Source: Segetibacter sp. 3557_3 (GTDB lineage: Bacteria; Bacteroidota; Bacteroidia; Chitinophagales; Chitinophagaceae). Taken from it: a stretch of DNA of 64,000 nt. Below the pieces are notes generated by a model, which saw only the letters and a program-made list of their open reading frames with translations, searched no databases and was not told the DNA's origin. Below are positions 25,753 through 35,861 of this stretch, in pieces; within the stretch, counting starts at the first letter, position 1; each line of letters begins with the position of its first letter. The stretch spans positions 1 to 64,000 of the forward strand of contig NZ_SMSK01000005.1 in the NCBI RefSeq assembly GCF_004354985.1. Direction: 5' to 3'. Position numbers and translations under genes: made by a program.

Positions 25753-26754
25753 ATGCCCAAAAAAAACTTAGTCGCAATACTTTGTATTTTATTTATTACT
25801 TGTTTAACATCTTTCAACAAACCCACTGATCCTGAGACACAAAAAGCATCAATAAAGCAACAAAAAGAAGCTCTTAAAACAATCATTATCGACGCCGGGC
25901 ACGGTTACCCCGACGGAGGTGCTCATGGCAAATACAGCAACGAGGCCGACATTACCCTGGCCGTGGCAAACCAGCTCAACGAAAGACTTAAACAGGTACT
26001 TCCCGACTGCAAAATCATCATGACGCGTACAACGCCAAACCTGCCCGACGGCAATACCGACAGGAACAAGGCGAACCGTTACCGGGCACAAATGGCAAAC
26101 GATAATCATGGCGATCTCTTTATTGCCATACACGTAAATTCTTTAAAGGAGCGTTACGAAAGAAGAATTGAAGGTTACCGCCAGGAAACCTATTATGTTT
26201 ATACCGGCAAAAAAAAGAACCGGAAAAAAGTTGCAAAAACCCGTTCGGTACCAATCTATAAGTCATACAAATTGTCGTGTAATCGCAAGGGTACCGAAAC
26301 ATACATCTGGGCGGTAGGCAAAAACGATCAGAAGAAAAGTTCGGTTGGTTCGAAAGACGACCAGGATGATATGTTTGGCGAGCAGGCCGACTCCAGTTTT
26401 TCCTATTTCGATACGCCTGAAGCAAAGATCCTCGCTTCTCTGCGTACAAAACGGTATTTCGACAGAAGCCGTTTGATGGCTTCCTTAGTTGAAGAAGAAT
26501 TTAAAAAAGAGGGACGCCCGAGTTATGGGGTAAAACAACGTGATCACGCCGGCATCTGGGTACTACAGGCAACCAACATGCCCAGCATACTGGTAGAAAC
26601 TGGTTTTATTTGTGATCCCGAAGAAGAAGATTATTTAAACAGCGAGAAAGGAGTAAACGAAGTTTCCTACGCCATCATGCGCGCAGTGCTTCGGTACAAA
26701 TCTGCCATGGATAATTCCCCGCTCCCTCCTGCCGACAGTTCGTTCACCCGGTAA
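25753..26754 (+). CDS. N-acetylmuramoyl-L-alanine amidase (Amidase_3), first of two
   Basis: A zinc amidase cleaving the bond between MurNAc and the peptide stem of peptidoglycan. A hydrophobic N-terminus (about residues 5-22) should direct export. Zinc-ligand motifs are DAGHGYPDGGA and, further on, AIHVNS; the catalytic Glu is in ILVETGF near the C-terminus. An insertion of about 100 residues after HVNS carries KKKNRKK-type basic runs and a conserved GTETYIWA segment, shared with the next gene. I prefer ATG at 25753 to a TTG six bases upstream. The paralogue follows after 25 bp, so the two form an operon and a tandem duplication. Confidence 0.92.
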   Translation: MPKKNLVAILCILFITCLTSFNKPTDPETQKASIKQQKEALKTIIIDAGHGYPDGGAHGKYSNEADITLAVANQLNERLKQVLPDCKIIMTRTTPNLPDGNTDRNKANRYRAQMANDNHGDLFIAIHVNSLKERYERRIEGYRQETYYVYTGKKKNRKKVAKTRSVPIYKSYKLSCNRKGTETYIWAVGKNDQKKSSVGSKDDQDDMFGEQADSSFSYFDTPEAKILASLRTKRYFDRSRLMASLVEEEFKKEGRPSYGVKQRDHAGIWVLQATNMPSILVETGFICDPEEEDYLNSEKGVNEVSYAIMRAVLRYKSAMDNSPLPPADSSFTR

Positions 26755-26779
26755 TCAATAACCGCGATAATAGAAAAAT

Positions 26780-27766
26780 ATGTCAGGTCAACCCAATACT
26801 ACGAATTCGTTCAGCAGTAGCCGGAAGATTACATTTTTAGTGATCGTTCCGGCGTTATTGATGATGTGTTTCCAGTCAGCTGATCTTTATGGCTCCAAAA
26901 CGCCGTCGCAGCGTCCACGCTTAAAAAAGATTATTGTCGATGCGGGTCATGGCGGACACGATGGTGGAGCATCCGGCCGGTTCTCTAAAGAAAAAGATGT
27001 TTCTCTTGCGGTTTCCCTGAAACTGGCTAAGATGCTCCAGGAGGAACTTCCGGATATAGAGGTTGTGCTCACCCGGACCAGCGATATTTTTCATAGTCCT
27101 GTTACAAAGGCCAACATCGCCAACAACAACAAAGGCGACCTATTTATCTCTATACATTGCAATGCCGCCCCACCGGTTCGTCATTCCGAGTTAACCGGCT
27201 ACCGTACCGAAACCTACTATACCGGCAAAGGCCGAAAAAAGAAAAAGCATACCCGTAAGGTTCCGGTATACCGCACCTGGACGACACCCAGCCAATCTAA
27301 AGGAACAGAAACTTACATATGGGGTGCTCACAAAACGGACCTTAAGGAAAAAGCCATGCGCGAAAACGAGGCGCTTTACCTCGATAGTGCCACCGCAAAC
27401 TTTGTAAAAGACTTCGACCCCAATTCACCCGAAAAGATGATCCTGTATTCGCTGAAGACCCAGCAATACTTTAACCGCAGTGCAAACCTCGCGCTAACCG
27501 TTGAAGACGAGTTTAAAAAGGTTGGTCGTATCAGCCGCCAGGCACAACAACGGCAGGTGGGCATATGGGTGTTGCAAGCGGTCGCTATGCCGAGTATCCT
27601 GGTAGAAACGGGATTTATTACCAACCCCGAAGAAGAGGCTTACCTGAACAGCGAAGATGGTCAGTTTGAAATTGTTCGTTGTATTGCCCAGGCGGTTAAA
27701 CGTTATAAGTTTTCGTTGGATAATCAAAAGATCAATCCTGCAAACTCAATAACCACCAGCAGGTGA
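26780..27766 (+). CDS. N-acetylmuramoyl-L-alanine amidase (Amidase_3), second of two
   Basis: Paralogue of the preceding amidase with the same architecture. It has an N-terminal hydrophobic anchor or signal (about residues 17-34), DAGHGGHDGGASG, SIHCNA, a basic insertion (GRKKKKHTRK) with GTETYIWGAHK, and the C-terminal SILVETGFITNPEE. The HCNA zinc motif is closer to the usual family pattern than the HVNS of its neighbour. Both genes sit beside lptD and upstream of the mlaD-like and ostA-like genes, an envelope-biogenesis setting. The two copies could differ in timing or partner, which the sequence does not show. Confidence 0.92.
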   Translation: MSGQPNTTNSFSSSRKITFLVIVPALLMMCFQSADLYGSKTPSQRPRLKKIIVDAGHGGHDGGASGRFSKEKDVSLAVSLKLAKMLQEELPDIEVVLTRTSDIFHSPVTKANIANNNKGDLFISIHCNAAPPVRHSELTGYRTETYYTGKGRKKKKHTRKVPVYRTWTTPSQSKGTETYIWGAHKTDLKEKAMRENEALYLDSATANFVKDFDPNSPEKMILYSLKTQQYFNRSANLALTVEDEFKKVGRISRQAQQRQVGIWVLQAVAMPSILVETGFITNPEEEAYLNSEDGQFEIVRCIAQAVKRYKFSLDNQKINPANSITTSR

Positions 27767-28136
27767 TCTTTCGCCTTTAACCAAGAAAGTATGCACCCCG
27801 GTAAAAAGAACAGGCTCCTTTAACGATGTTTTTTTGGTGACGAGCTTTTTTTTCTACCCTCAACATCGTTGTGTCACTCACTTCTACGGCAGTGCTTGCC
27901 GCGGCAGGGATAGCTCCTGCTTCACGTATTTATTAGGCCACTCATAGGCCAGTTTAAACCATGAAAATTGAAAGCACATTGCCCCCGTTTCAATCAGTAC
28001 AAGTGACCGCAAATTACCATGCTCAAAAGCTCGTTGCTCCAGGGGCTCTAAACCGGCACTATTTATCCGTACTTTTGTTCACACCCTGTTGGTGGCTTAG
28101 TTTTTTAAGCTACAGTCTTTTACAAAAGTTTTATTC
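27767..28136. other. Intergenic interval upstream of the mlaD-like gene
   Basis: No gene is seen in 370 bp. AACGATGT (27822-27829) and ACATCGTT form a widely spaced 8-bp inverted pair with T-rich sequence between them. TACTTTTG at 28070-28077 fits the Bacteroidota -7 consensus TAnnTTTG and could be the promoter of the mlaD-like gene, but I could not identify a matching -33 element. Confidence 0.35.
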
Positions 28137-29171
28137 ATGAAAATCAATAATGAGACGAAAGTTGGTGCCTTAACGGCCATCGCGATCACTTTACTTATAC
28201 TCGGATTTAATTTCCTCAAGGGCAAAAGCCTGTTCAAAAGCGGCAACTTCATCTACGCTAAATATAAGGACACCAAAGGATTAATGGTTTCAAACCCGGT
28301 TTTCATAAACGGACTGCAGGTTGGTGCAGTTTACGAGCTGGAGGAAGCAAACAAAAACCTCGATACCATTATTGTTGCGATCAAGATGAGTAAGGACCTG
28401 AACATACCCAATAATTCGCTTGCAAGCATTAACCAAAATCCATTAGGTGGCAGTTCGGTGGAGATCAGCCTGGGCAACAACAAAACTTACCTTAAATCAG
28501 GCGATACCGTTTATACGGTGGATAACCCAGGTTTGCTGGGCGACCTTTCACATAAAGTAACCCCGGTAATTGACCAGGTAAAGGTTACCATTCAAACGCT
28601 CGACTCGGTAATGCGTAACATCAACAGCATTTTCGATCCGTACACCAAAAACAATATGCAGAATACGGTGGCGAACTTCAATACCATCACCCGCAGTCTC
28701 GTTGCTTCAGCCAATACATTGCAAAAGATCCTGGGTACAGAAGGCGGAATGCTTGCTGCCTCACTTGGTAATGTAAATGCAGTAACTGCCAACCTCGCCA
28801 GCAACAACGAGCGAATAACGTCTACCCTTACCAACCTCGAAACTGCCAGTTCCAGTTTTTCAAAAGCCGATATCAAAGGCACACTCGACCAAATGCAAAC
28901 TGCTGTTGCCACACTTCAGGCAAGCATAGCAAAGATGGATAGCAAAGAGGGAACACTTGGACTTTTGTTAAATGATAAACAAATCTATACGAACCTTGCA
29001 AACACTACCCGCAGTCTTAATACCTTGATGGATGATATCCGCATCAACCCAAAACGGTATGTAAGCATCTCTATCTTTGGAGGTAAAGCCAAGGCTCAGC
29101 CACTTACTGCTCCGGTAACGGTTATGGATACGGCCATCGTTAAAGCCAATGAAGTACCAAGTACAAATTAA
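28137..29171 (+). CDS. MlaD/MCE family substrate-binding lipid-transport protein
   Basis: A 344-residue inner-membrane-anchored MCE protein. One transmembrane helix (about residues 11-27) is followed by the MCE domain (about 38-118; KSGNFIYAKYKDTKGLMVSN, VFINGLQVGAV and NPLGGSSVEISLG). A long helical tail of coiled-coil character follows to about residue 310. MCE proteins carry phospholipids between membranes with an ABC transporter. No permease or ATPase gene is next to it, so the transporter is presumably elsewhere. The downstream OstA-like gene overlaps it by 23 bp, indicating tight co-transcription of two lipid-transfer proteins. Confidence 0.9.
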   Translation: MKINNETKVGALTAIAITLLILGFNFLKGKSLFKSGNFIYAKYKDTKGLMVSNPVFINGLQVGAVYELEEANKNLDTIIVAIKMSKDLNIPNNSLASINQNPLGGSSVEISLGNNKTYLKSGDTVYTVDNPGLLGDLSHKVTPVIDQVKVTIQTLDSVMRNINSIFDPYTKNNMQNTVANFNTITRSLVASANTLQKILGTEGGMLAASLGNVNAVTANLASNNERITSTLTNLETASSSFSKADIKGTLDQMQTAVATLQASIAKMDSKEGTLGLLLNDKQIYTNLANTTRSLNTLMDDIRINPKRYVSISIFGGKAKAQPLTAPVTVMDTAIVKANEVPSTN

Positions 29172-30867
29172 GCGTCTTTTCTTCCTTTTTCTTGCGGCTC
29201 TTTCTGCTACTGCTTTGCGTGCACAGGTAACTGTAGCAAATGATAGCACCTCCAAAAAGCTGGAGATTCTCAAGGCTAACCGCTATACCTTTCAGAAACT
29301 CGACTCGGTTGGAAACTTTGTTTCCGTTGCAGGAAATGTGGAACTCAGGCAGGATAAAACCTTGTTTTATTGTGATAGCGCGGTCCTCGACCAGGTCAAC
29401 AATGTTTTCGAGGCATTTGGCAACATCCACATCAACGACGCCGATAGTATACATACCTACTCCCAATATCTCAAGTACTACGGTAAGGATAAGAAAGCTA
29501 TTCTCAGGCGTAAAGTAAAGCTTACTGACGGAAAGGGAGTGCTTACCACCGACGAGCTTGACTATAATACCCTGACCAAGATTGGCACTTATGTAAAGGG
29601 TGGCAAGGTCGTTAATGGCAAAACCGTACTAACCAGCCAGGAAGGCTATTATTATGGCGACACCCGTGATGTAATCTTCAAGAAAAAGGTTGTATTAATT
29701 GACCCTGAGTACCGGGTAGTTACCGACACACTCCTTTACAACACCTATACAGAGATTTCCAGGTTCGTGGTGCCAACTAAAATCACCAGCGGCCAGCGAA
29801 CGGTTACTACCTCCGAAGGCTACTACGACCTAAAAAACAAGAAAGCCGTTTTCGGCAAGCGTCCAAAGATTGAAGACAAGGATTACACATTGATCGCAAA
29901 TGATATTGCCTTCGACGAAGCATCAGGCTATGGCGAAGCCCAGGGCAATGCGGTATACAATAGCAAGGATACGGCGGGCGCCTATACGATCATTGCAAAC
30001 AACATGAAATCGAATAATCGAACTGGCGCCATCCTCGCAACCCAGAAGCCGTTGATGATTATCAAACAAGGTACGGACAGCATCTACGTTAGTGCCGACA
30101 CGCTCTATTCCGGCAAATTGACCGAGCTCCAAAAAACAAGGCAGGTTCCAAATATATTTGTCGACACCGCTACCGTTTCCGATAGCTCACCGGCCCCCGA
30201 CACTACCCAGGAAATTGGTCTCGTCAAAAGGGCCAACAACATCAAAAAGGCCGACAGCACCGTCGCGCCAAAACCCGCCAGGGCAAAAGGTGACTCAAGT
30301 GGCAATCGATTTTTTGAGGCATATTTTAATGTAAAGATCTTTTCCGACAGCATGCAGGCCATCGGCGATAGCATGTTCTATTCGTTCCAGGACTCAGCCT
30401 TCAGGCTGTTTAAAAATCCTGTTGTATGGGCGCAGGGCAACCAGGTTACCGGTGATACCATATACCTGTTCACGCGCAACCGCAAGCCAGATCATTTCAG
30501 GGTTTATGAGAATGGCCTGGCAGTAAGCAAGATCGATCAGCAATTCTACAACCAGGTTAAGGGCAACTTCATCAACGGTTACTTCAACCAGGGAAACATC
30601 AACTTCATGAAAGCCAAAGGAAGCGCTGAAAACATCTACTATGGCGTAGACGACCAGGGTGCATTTTTTGGCGTCAACCGCTCCACCTCCGATGTTATCA
30701 ATATATACTTCGCCGACAGGAAACCTTCCCGTGTCGTTTTCATCAATAATCTCCAGGGTACGGTAACCCCTATCAAACAATCGAATCCCGAAGAAATGAA
30801 ACTTCGTGGTTTCAAGTGGCTCGAAGACAGGCGACCTAAATCAAGGTCAGATTTATTTGGAAGCTAA
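29149..30867 (+). CDS. OstA-like (LptA-type) periplasmic protein
   Basis: A 572-residue exported protein with signal peptide (about 1-24, ending LRAQ). It has repeated beta-taco strands typical of the OstA/LptA family: VAGNVELRQDKTLFYCDSAV, EAFGNIHINDADSIHT, KAILRRKVKLTDGKGVLTT and many similar turns up to about residue 310. Further OstA-like repeats follow after a low-complexity linker (about 345-385). It probably bridges the periplasm for LPS or another lipid on its way to LptD, whose gene lies 3.5 kb upstream. The start ATG lies inside the mlaD-like gene, with a 23-bp overlap. It is much longer than E. coli LptA (185 residues), as is usual in Bacteroidota. Confidence 0.88.
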   Translation: MKYQVQIKRLFFLFLAALSATALRAQVTVANDSTSKKLEILKANRYTFQKLDSVGNFVSVAGNVELRQDKTLFYCDSAVLDQVNNVFEAFGNIHINDADSIHTYSQYLKYYGKDKKAILRRKVKLTDGKGVLTTDELDYNTLTKIGTYVKGGKVVNGKTVLTSQEGYYYGDTRDVIFKKKVVLIDPEYRVVTDTLLYNTYTEISRFVVPTKITSGQRTVTTSEGYYDLKNKKAVFGKRPKIEDKDYTLIANDIAFDEASGYGEAQGNAVYNSKDTAGAYTIIANNMKSNNRTGAILATQKPLMIIKQGTDSIYVSADTLYSGKLTELQKTRQVPNIFVDTATVSDSSPAPDTTQEIGLVKRANNIKKADSTVAPKPARAKGDSSGNRFFEAYFNVKIFSDSMQAIGDSMFYSFQDSAFRLFKNPVVWAQGNQVTGDTIYLFTRNRKPDHFRVYENGLAVSKIDQQFYNQVKGNFINGYFNQGNINFMKAKGSAENIYYGVDDQGAFFGVNRSTSDVINIYFADRKPSRVVFINNLQGTVTPIKQSNPEEMKLRGFKWLEDRRPKSRSDLFGS

Positions 30868-31143
30868 GGGTTAATCCGTACTATTGTAACCGGTTTTACT
30901 ATTACGTCCCGGGCTTACGCCTGCCTTAAGCTAACACCAGCTTGAACATGCTGTTCTTTGATCCTGTACAAGGTAACATCCTTGCAGGCGCAACGTATTT
31001 GCTTTCGCTTTAGTCATAGTTTACAGTCCATCCAACAATTCTTCAAGCCATAAGGTGCCTGCTTTCCAAGCAGCGTAACCACAATCTTTTATGTCTCGAG
31101 GTTAACATTTTATTATAATTTTCGCTTTACAAACTTTACGCAC

Positions 31144-34100
31144 ATGAGGAAAATCTGGCTTTTGCTTTTCATTGGTGTCATGCTATTGACATCCCTTCTC
31201 ACTTATGCCCAGGAAAAAACCGTAACGGGAACAATTGTCTCACAGGAAAACGGAACTCCGATGGAAGGTGTTACGGTTGTAAATACCAAAACAACCCGGA
31301 GCACGCTTTCAACCAACACCGGGGCTTTTAGCATTCGTGCATCAGCTGGCGATGTACTTCGTTTTAGCTATGTCAGCTTTCAGTCAACCGACGTTAAAGT
31401 ATCCACTTCAAATGTCATCAGCGTTAAACTCGCCAAAGCCGATCGAGAGCTCGACCAGGTGGTTGTAACCTCACTGGGTATTAAAAAAGCCAGGCGTGAA
31501 CTTGGCTATGGAGTAACAGAAATTAAAGGAGACGAAGTTGCAGGCACACAAAGAGACAACTTCCTGATGTCACTCGCCGGACGGGTTCCCGGTGCTAACA
31601 TTACTGCAACCAGCGGTATGCCCGGTTCATCAGTGAGCATTAATTTACGGGGCGTCACATCGCTCACCAGCAACAATAATCCCCTGTTTGTAATCGATGG
31701 AGTACCCATCGATAATAAAACGCTTGGCGCAAATGCACTGATCACCCAAACCGAAAACAGGACCATCGACTTTGCTAACCGGATCAGCGACATCAACCCT
31801 GACGATATCGAATCAATTACGGTTTTAAAGGGTCCTGAAGCCTCTGCCCTTTATGGCCTCGATGCAGGAAATGGGGTCATCCTCATCACCACGAAAAAAG
31901 GTAGAGCAGGCACCGGCCGTTTAAATTACAGCTCAAACTTTACGGTTGAAAAAGTACAGAACCTTCCTCAGCTACAGCGTGTTTACGATCAGGGTTTGAA
32001 CGGGGTAACAGATAACAATGTGATTACCTACTTTGGTCCGAAATACGCGCCGAATACCCAGTTCTTCGACAACCTGAACAGCTTTTTTCAAACAGGTAAG
32101 GCGCAACGCCACAACCTCAGTTTAGAAGGTGGTTCCGATAATACCACATATCGTTTCTCAGGCGCATATGCAACAAGAGACGGAGTGATTCCTACGACTA
32201 AATACGACCGTTTGAATCTTGGTCTTAGTGGCACACAAAAAGTTGGCAGGATACTAAACCTGGAAACAAACCTCCAGTACATCAATACAAAAAACAGCAA
32301 GGTGTCAAAGGGTAATAATAGCTTCCTGCTTGGATTGATGCAGTGGCCCTCCGATGTTGATGTAACAGATTACCTTACTCCTGGTGGAACCCGCAAGAAG
32401 TTTACTACCCTTGGTACAGAGATCGAAAACCCCTTCTTCGACGTAAATAAAAATAAGTTGTACGACGAGAGCAACCGCTTTACCGGGAACTTTAGTCTTA
32501 CCGCATTTGTTGCTCCCTGGCTAACCTTAACCAGCCGCATCGGGCTTGACAACTATACCACCAGCTACAGCGTTTTGTACCACCCGGAGTCGGTTCGTGG
32601 TACCTCCCTTGGTGGTTCACTCGACCAGGCGGCCGACAATACACGGCTGTTTACGGCTACTTATTTTGCAACCGCAAGAAAGACCTTTCTTAAAGATAAG
32701 CTGGTAGCGACAGCAAGGATCGGTGGCTCCAATTACGACTACCGCACCAATGTACTCGCAACTCGCGGCATCGGCTTCCTCGATCCAAACTTCAACTCTT
32801 TAAACAATACCACCACAACTTCACAGCGGTCAAAAGTTTCTCTTACCAACATCCGCAGGGTTAGTGTACTTGGTGAAGCTACACTTGGTTACGACAACGC
32901 AATATTTTATACCTATTCAGCAAGAAACGACTGGTCATCCACCCTGCCGTTTAAAAACAACAGCTTTTTCTACGATGCGCATACGTTGAGTGTCGTATTT
33001 ACCGAGTTCGATAAAAAGAAGGAAATATTTGGAAACACTTTGAGCTACGGAAAATTGAGGTTTGCTTATTCAGGTGTTGGTAAAGATGCACCTCCCTTTA
33101 AAGTAAGCCCGGCTTATGAAGCACAAACAACAACCGGCGGTGGATTTTCTTATGGTTTTACCGGGCCAAACCCGAACCTGATCCCTGAGCACATCACATC
33201 ATTTGAAGTAGGTACTGAGTTGAGCTTTTTCAAAAGCAGGCTTACCCTCGACGTCGCTTACTATAAAAAAACCAGTATCAACCAGATCCTTCGTGATTTG
33301 AGAGGCAGCTATGCTACAGGGTTTATTCTTGCAACCGTAAATGGCGGAGAACTCTACAACAAGGGTGTTGAAGCAACATTATCTGCAATCCCTGTTTCAA
33401 ACAAAAATTTCAGGTGGAACACTTCAGTGAACTTTAATAAGATCAACAGCAAACTGGTTAGACTTTCAGATCAGATTCCGGAATTTTATGACTCCGATAC
33501 CTGGCTTTATCGCGACGTTAGAAATGGTGTTCGCGTAGGTGGACCATTAACTACCTTCAGCGGACAAACCTTCCAGGTAAATAATGCCGGCCAGGTGCTG
33601 ATTAATCCCTCAACTGGTTTGCCTACGGGTGAGTCGCTTTGGAAAATTGTTGGCGACCGAAACCCCGACTTCTTAATGGGCTTCAACAACTCATTTACTT
33701 ACAAAGACCTTTCCTTAAGCTTCCTGCTCGACCTACGTAAAGGCGGCGACGTGTATAATGCTACTGAGTCTTACATGTACCGCAATGGCTTAAGCCTTAA
33801 AACCCTTGATCGTGAAACACCAAGGATCTTTGATGGCGTACTTAGAGATGGGTTGGAAAACACAGCGACACCTACAAAAAACAACATCCAGATCATCCCA
33901 TACTTCAATAGCGTAAACTTTTACCAGACCGGCGCCGCAGATGAGATGTTTATTGAGCACGACATCAACTGGCTTCGTTTGAGAGATGTTACCCTCAGCT
34001 ATAATATTTCAAAGAAGCTGCTTGAGAAAACACGTTTCATCAGAACTGGCAGAATCTTCTTTACTGCTACAGACCTGTTTATGATCACCAACTACACCGG

Positions 34101-34221
34101 TGGCGATCCTGGAGTAAATGGAACCAGTGCAGCGCAAGGTGGAAGCGGTGGCTCTGGCTTTGACTACGGAAACCTTCCTCTTCCCCGGGTGTACAACCTT
34201 GGTCTTAACGTATCATTCTAA
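31144..34221 (+). CDS. SusC/RagA-type TonB-dependent outer-membrane transporter
   Basis: A 1025-residue outer-membrane porin-like transporter. A signal peptide ends near residue 22. A carboxypeptidase-regulatory-like domain (about 27-95; VTGTIVSQENGTPMEGVTVV) is followed by the plug (about 115-245; SLAGRVPGANITATSGMPG, FVIDGVPIDN, ITVLKGPEASALYG) and a 22-strand barrel ending in the typical terminal Phe (GLNVSF). It works with the SusD-like lipoprotein encoded 16 bp downstream to import oligomers powered by TonB-ExbBD. No glycosidase, protease or sensor is adjacent, so the substrate cannot be assigned. Confidence 0.95.
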   Translation: MRKIWLLLFIGVMLLTSLLTYAQEKTVTGTIVSQENGTPMEGVTVVNTKTTRSTLSTNTGAFSIRASAGDVLRFSYVSFQSTDVKVSTSNVISVKLAKADRELDQVVVTSLGIKKARRELGYGVTEIKGDEVAGTQRDNFLMSLAGRVPGANITATSGMPGSSVSINLRGVTSLTSNNNPLFVIDGVPIDNKTLGANALITQTENRTIDFANRISDINPDDIESITVLKGPEASALYGLDAGNGVILITTKKGRAGTGRLNYSSNFTVEKVQNLPQLQRVYDQGLNGVTDNNVITYFGPKYAPNTQFFDNLNSFFQTGKAQRHNLSLEGGSDNTTYRFSGAYATRDGVIPTTKYDRLNLGLSGTQKVGRILNLETNLQYINTKNSKVSKGNNSFLLGLMQWPSDVDVTDYLTPGGTRKKFTTLGTEIENPFFDVNKNKLYDESNRFTGNFSLTAFVAPWLTLTSRIGLDNYTTSYSVLYHPESVRGTSLGGSLDQAADNTRLFTATYFATARKTFLKDKLVATARIGGSNYDYRTNVLATRGIGFLDPNFNSLNNTTTTSQRSKVSLTNIRRVSVLGEATLGYDNAIFYTYSARNDWSSTLPFKNNSFFYDAHTLSVVFTEFDKKKEIFGNTLSYGKLRFAYSGVGKDAPPFKVSPAYEAQTTTGGGFSYGFTGPNPNLIPEHITSFEVGTELSFFKSRLTLDVAYYKKTSINQILRDLRGSYATGFILATVNGGELYNKGVEATLSAIPVSNKNFRWNTSVNFNKINSKLVRLSDQIPEFYDSDTWLYRDVRNGVRVGGPLTTFSGQTFQVNNAGQVLINPSTGLPTGESLWKIVGDRNPDFLMGFNNSFTYKDLSLSFLLDLRKGGDVYNATESYMYRNGLSLKTLDRETPRIFDGVLRDGLENTATPTKNNIQIIPYFNSVNFYQTGAADEMFIEHDINWLRLRDVTLSYNISKKLLEKTRFIRTGRIFFTATDLFMITNYTGGDPGVNGTSAAQGGSGGSGFDYGNLPLPRVYNLGLNVSF

Positions 34222-34237
34222 AAATTGCAATTCGATC

Positions 34238-35842
34238 ATGAGAAAAATACTTTCTATTATATTGGTTTCACTGGCGATGCTGTCAGGCCTGACCAGTTGT
34301 AAAAAATACCTTGACGTAAACAACGACCCGAATAATCCTACCCAGGTTGAAGCGGCTCTGCTCCTCACCCCAATCCTCCAGAACTACTCCCAAAGTGTAC
34401 AGGTTGATAATCGTTACATGGGCCGCTACGTACAGATGTGGCAATACGGATCAACCTCGGGCGACCAATGGGACCAGCATGGATATGTAAGGAATACCGA
34501 CAGGGGTTCCGCAATGTTTCGGGCCGTTTATTGGAGAGGTGGCTATAACCTGATCAATATGATTAAGGATGCAATAGCAAATGAGAAATGGGACTATGCC
34601 GGAGTGGGTTATGCACTTAAGGCATATGGTTACCAAACCATCACCGACATTCATGGTGAGATTATCCTTAACGAGGCTTTTACACCAGGTAAAACTTCGT
34701 TCCGCTACGATAAGCAGGAGGATGTTTACATGGCAGTACGCAGGTTTTGCGATACGGCCTTGATGTACTTAAACAAAACTGACGGAAAAGTGTCGACCCA
34801 ATCACTTGGAAGGGGCGACCAGGTCTATAAAGGCGACCGCACAAAATGGATCAAGTTTGTATACGCTGTACTTGCAAGAAACTATAATCACCTGAGCAAG
34901 AAATCTGCACTCTATAAGCCTGACTCCGTAATCTACTTTGCCGACAGGGCTTTTGCAAGTAATGCAGATGATGCAATGACGCCCTCTGAAGGTGCTTCTG
35001 GTGCAGATGCAAGTCCATTTGGACAATCACGTGCAACGATCGCCAGCGAAGAAGCTTTTTCCGCAATGGGCCAAAGCAGGTATGCCATCGCACTTATGGA
35101 CAGCACCCTGTTTGGTGGTGTAAAAGTTACTGATCCGAGATTACCATTGATGTTGTATCCAAGTACCGACGGTGTTTATCGCGGACTTAACCCGGCCAGG
35201 GGTGTTACTGAAATCACCGTTGTTGCGCAACGTGTTCCGAATATGTATGGTTTGGTTATGGGAACCCTGCCAACACTTACCCAGCCTGGAAAGTACCTTT
35301 GGAGAAATGACGCCCCTGTTCCAATGATGACCTATGCAGAAATGCAGTTTATTATTGCTGAAGCTGCTTTTAGAAGCAACCAGCCTCAACTTGCATACGA
35401 AGCTTATAAGAAAGGCATATCCGCCAGCCTTGACTTTGTAGGCACAATACCCGGATACTCAAAAACGGGGTATACACCAGGAAGCGGTACTTCATTGATT
35501 ACAGCAGCCCAAAAAACAGCCTACACAACAAATCCCGCAATTGTTCCCGCCTCCGCTGCTGAACTCACGTTGAGTAAGATCATGATGCAGAAATGGATCG
35601 CATTGTACGGCTGGGGAGCACATGAAGTATGGGTTGATATGAGAAGAAACGATTACGATCCTGCGATTTACAATGGCTTTAATGTACCCAACCCGCTGTT
35701 TACCGACAACAATACAAAAGTGGTACAAAGGCTGCGTCCACGATACAATTCTGAATACATCTGGAACATCGAGGCTTTAACGGAAATCGGCGGAATGAAT
35801 GCCGACTTTCATACGCTCCCCGTTTGGTTCGCATTGCCTTAA
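34238..35842 (+). CDS. SusD/RagB-like nutrient-binding lipoprotein
   Basis: The surface lipoprotein lid of the SusC pair. I start it at ATG 34238, which gives a signal peptide with lipobox GLTSC followed by KKYLDVNNDPNNP, the standard SusD beginning. The longer open frame from 34118 would overlap susC and spoil the signal peptide. Length is 534 residues. Helical repeats and the C-terminal region (RRNDYDP, then RLRPRYNSEYIWN) fit the SusD-like_2 subgroup. It binds substrate at the cell surface and hands it to SusC. Confidence 0.93.
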   Translation: MRKILSIILVSLAMLSGLTSCKKYLDVNNDPNNPTQVEAALLLTPILQNYSQSVQVDNRYMGRYVQMWQYGSTSGDQWDQHGYVRNTDRGSAMFRAVYWRGGYNLINMIKDAIANEKWDYAGVGYALKAYGYQTITDIHGEIILNEAFTPGKTSFRYDKQEDVYMAVRRFCDTALMYLNKTDGKVSTQSLGRGDQVYKGDRTKWIKFVYAVLARNYNHLSKKSALYKPDSVIYFADRAFASNADDAMTPSEGASGADASPFGQSRATIASEEAFSAMGQSRYAIALMDSTLFGGVKVTDPRLPLMLYPSTDGVYRGLNPARGVTEITVVAQRVPNMYGLVMGTLPTLTQPGKYLWRNDAPVPMMTYAEMQFIIAEAAFRSNQPQLAYEAYKKGISASLDFVGTIPGYSKTGYTPGSGTSLITAAQKTAYTTNPAIVPASAAELTLSKIMMQKWIALYGWGAHEVWVDMRRNDYDPAIYNGFNVPNPLFTDNNTKVVQRLRPRYNSEYIWNIEALTEIGGMNADFHTLPVWFALP

Positions 35843-35861
35843 TCACTTAAACAATAACATA

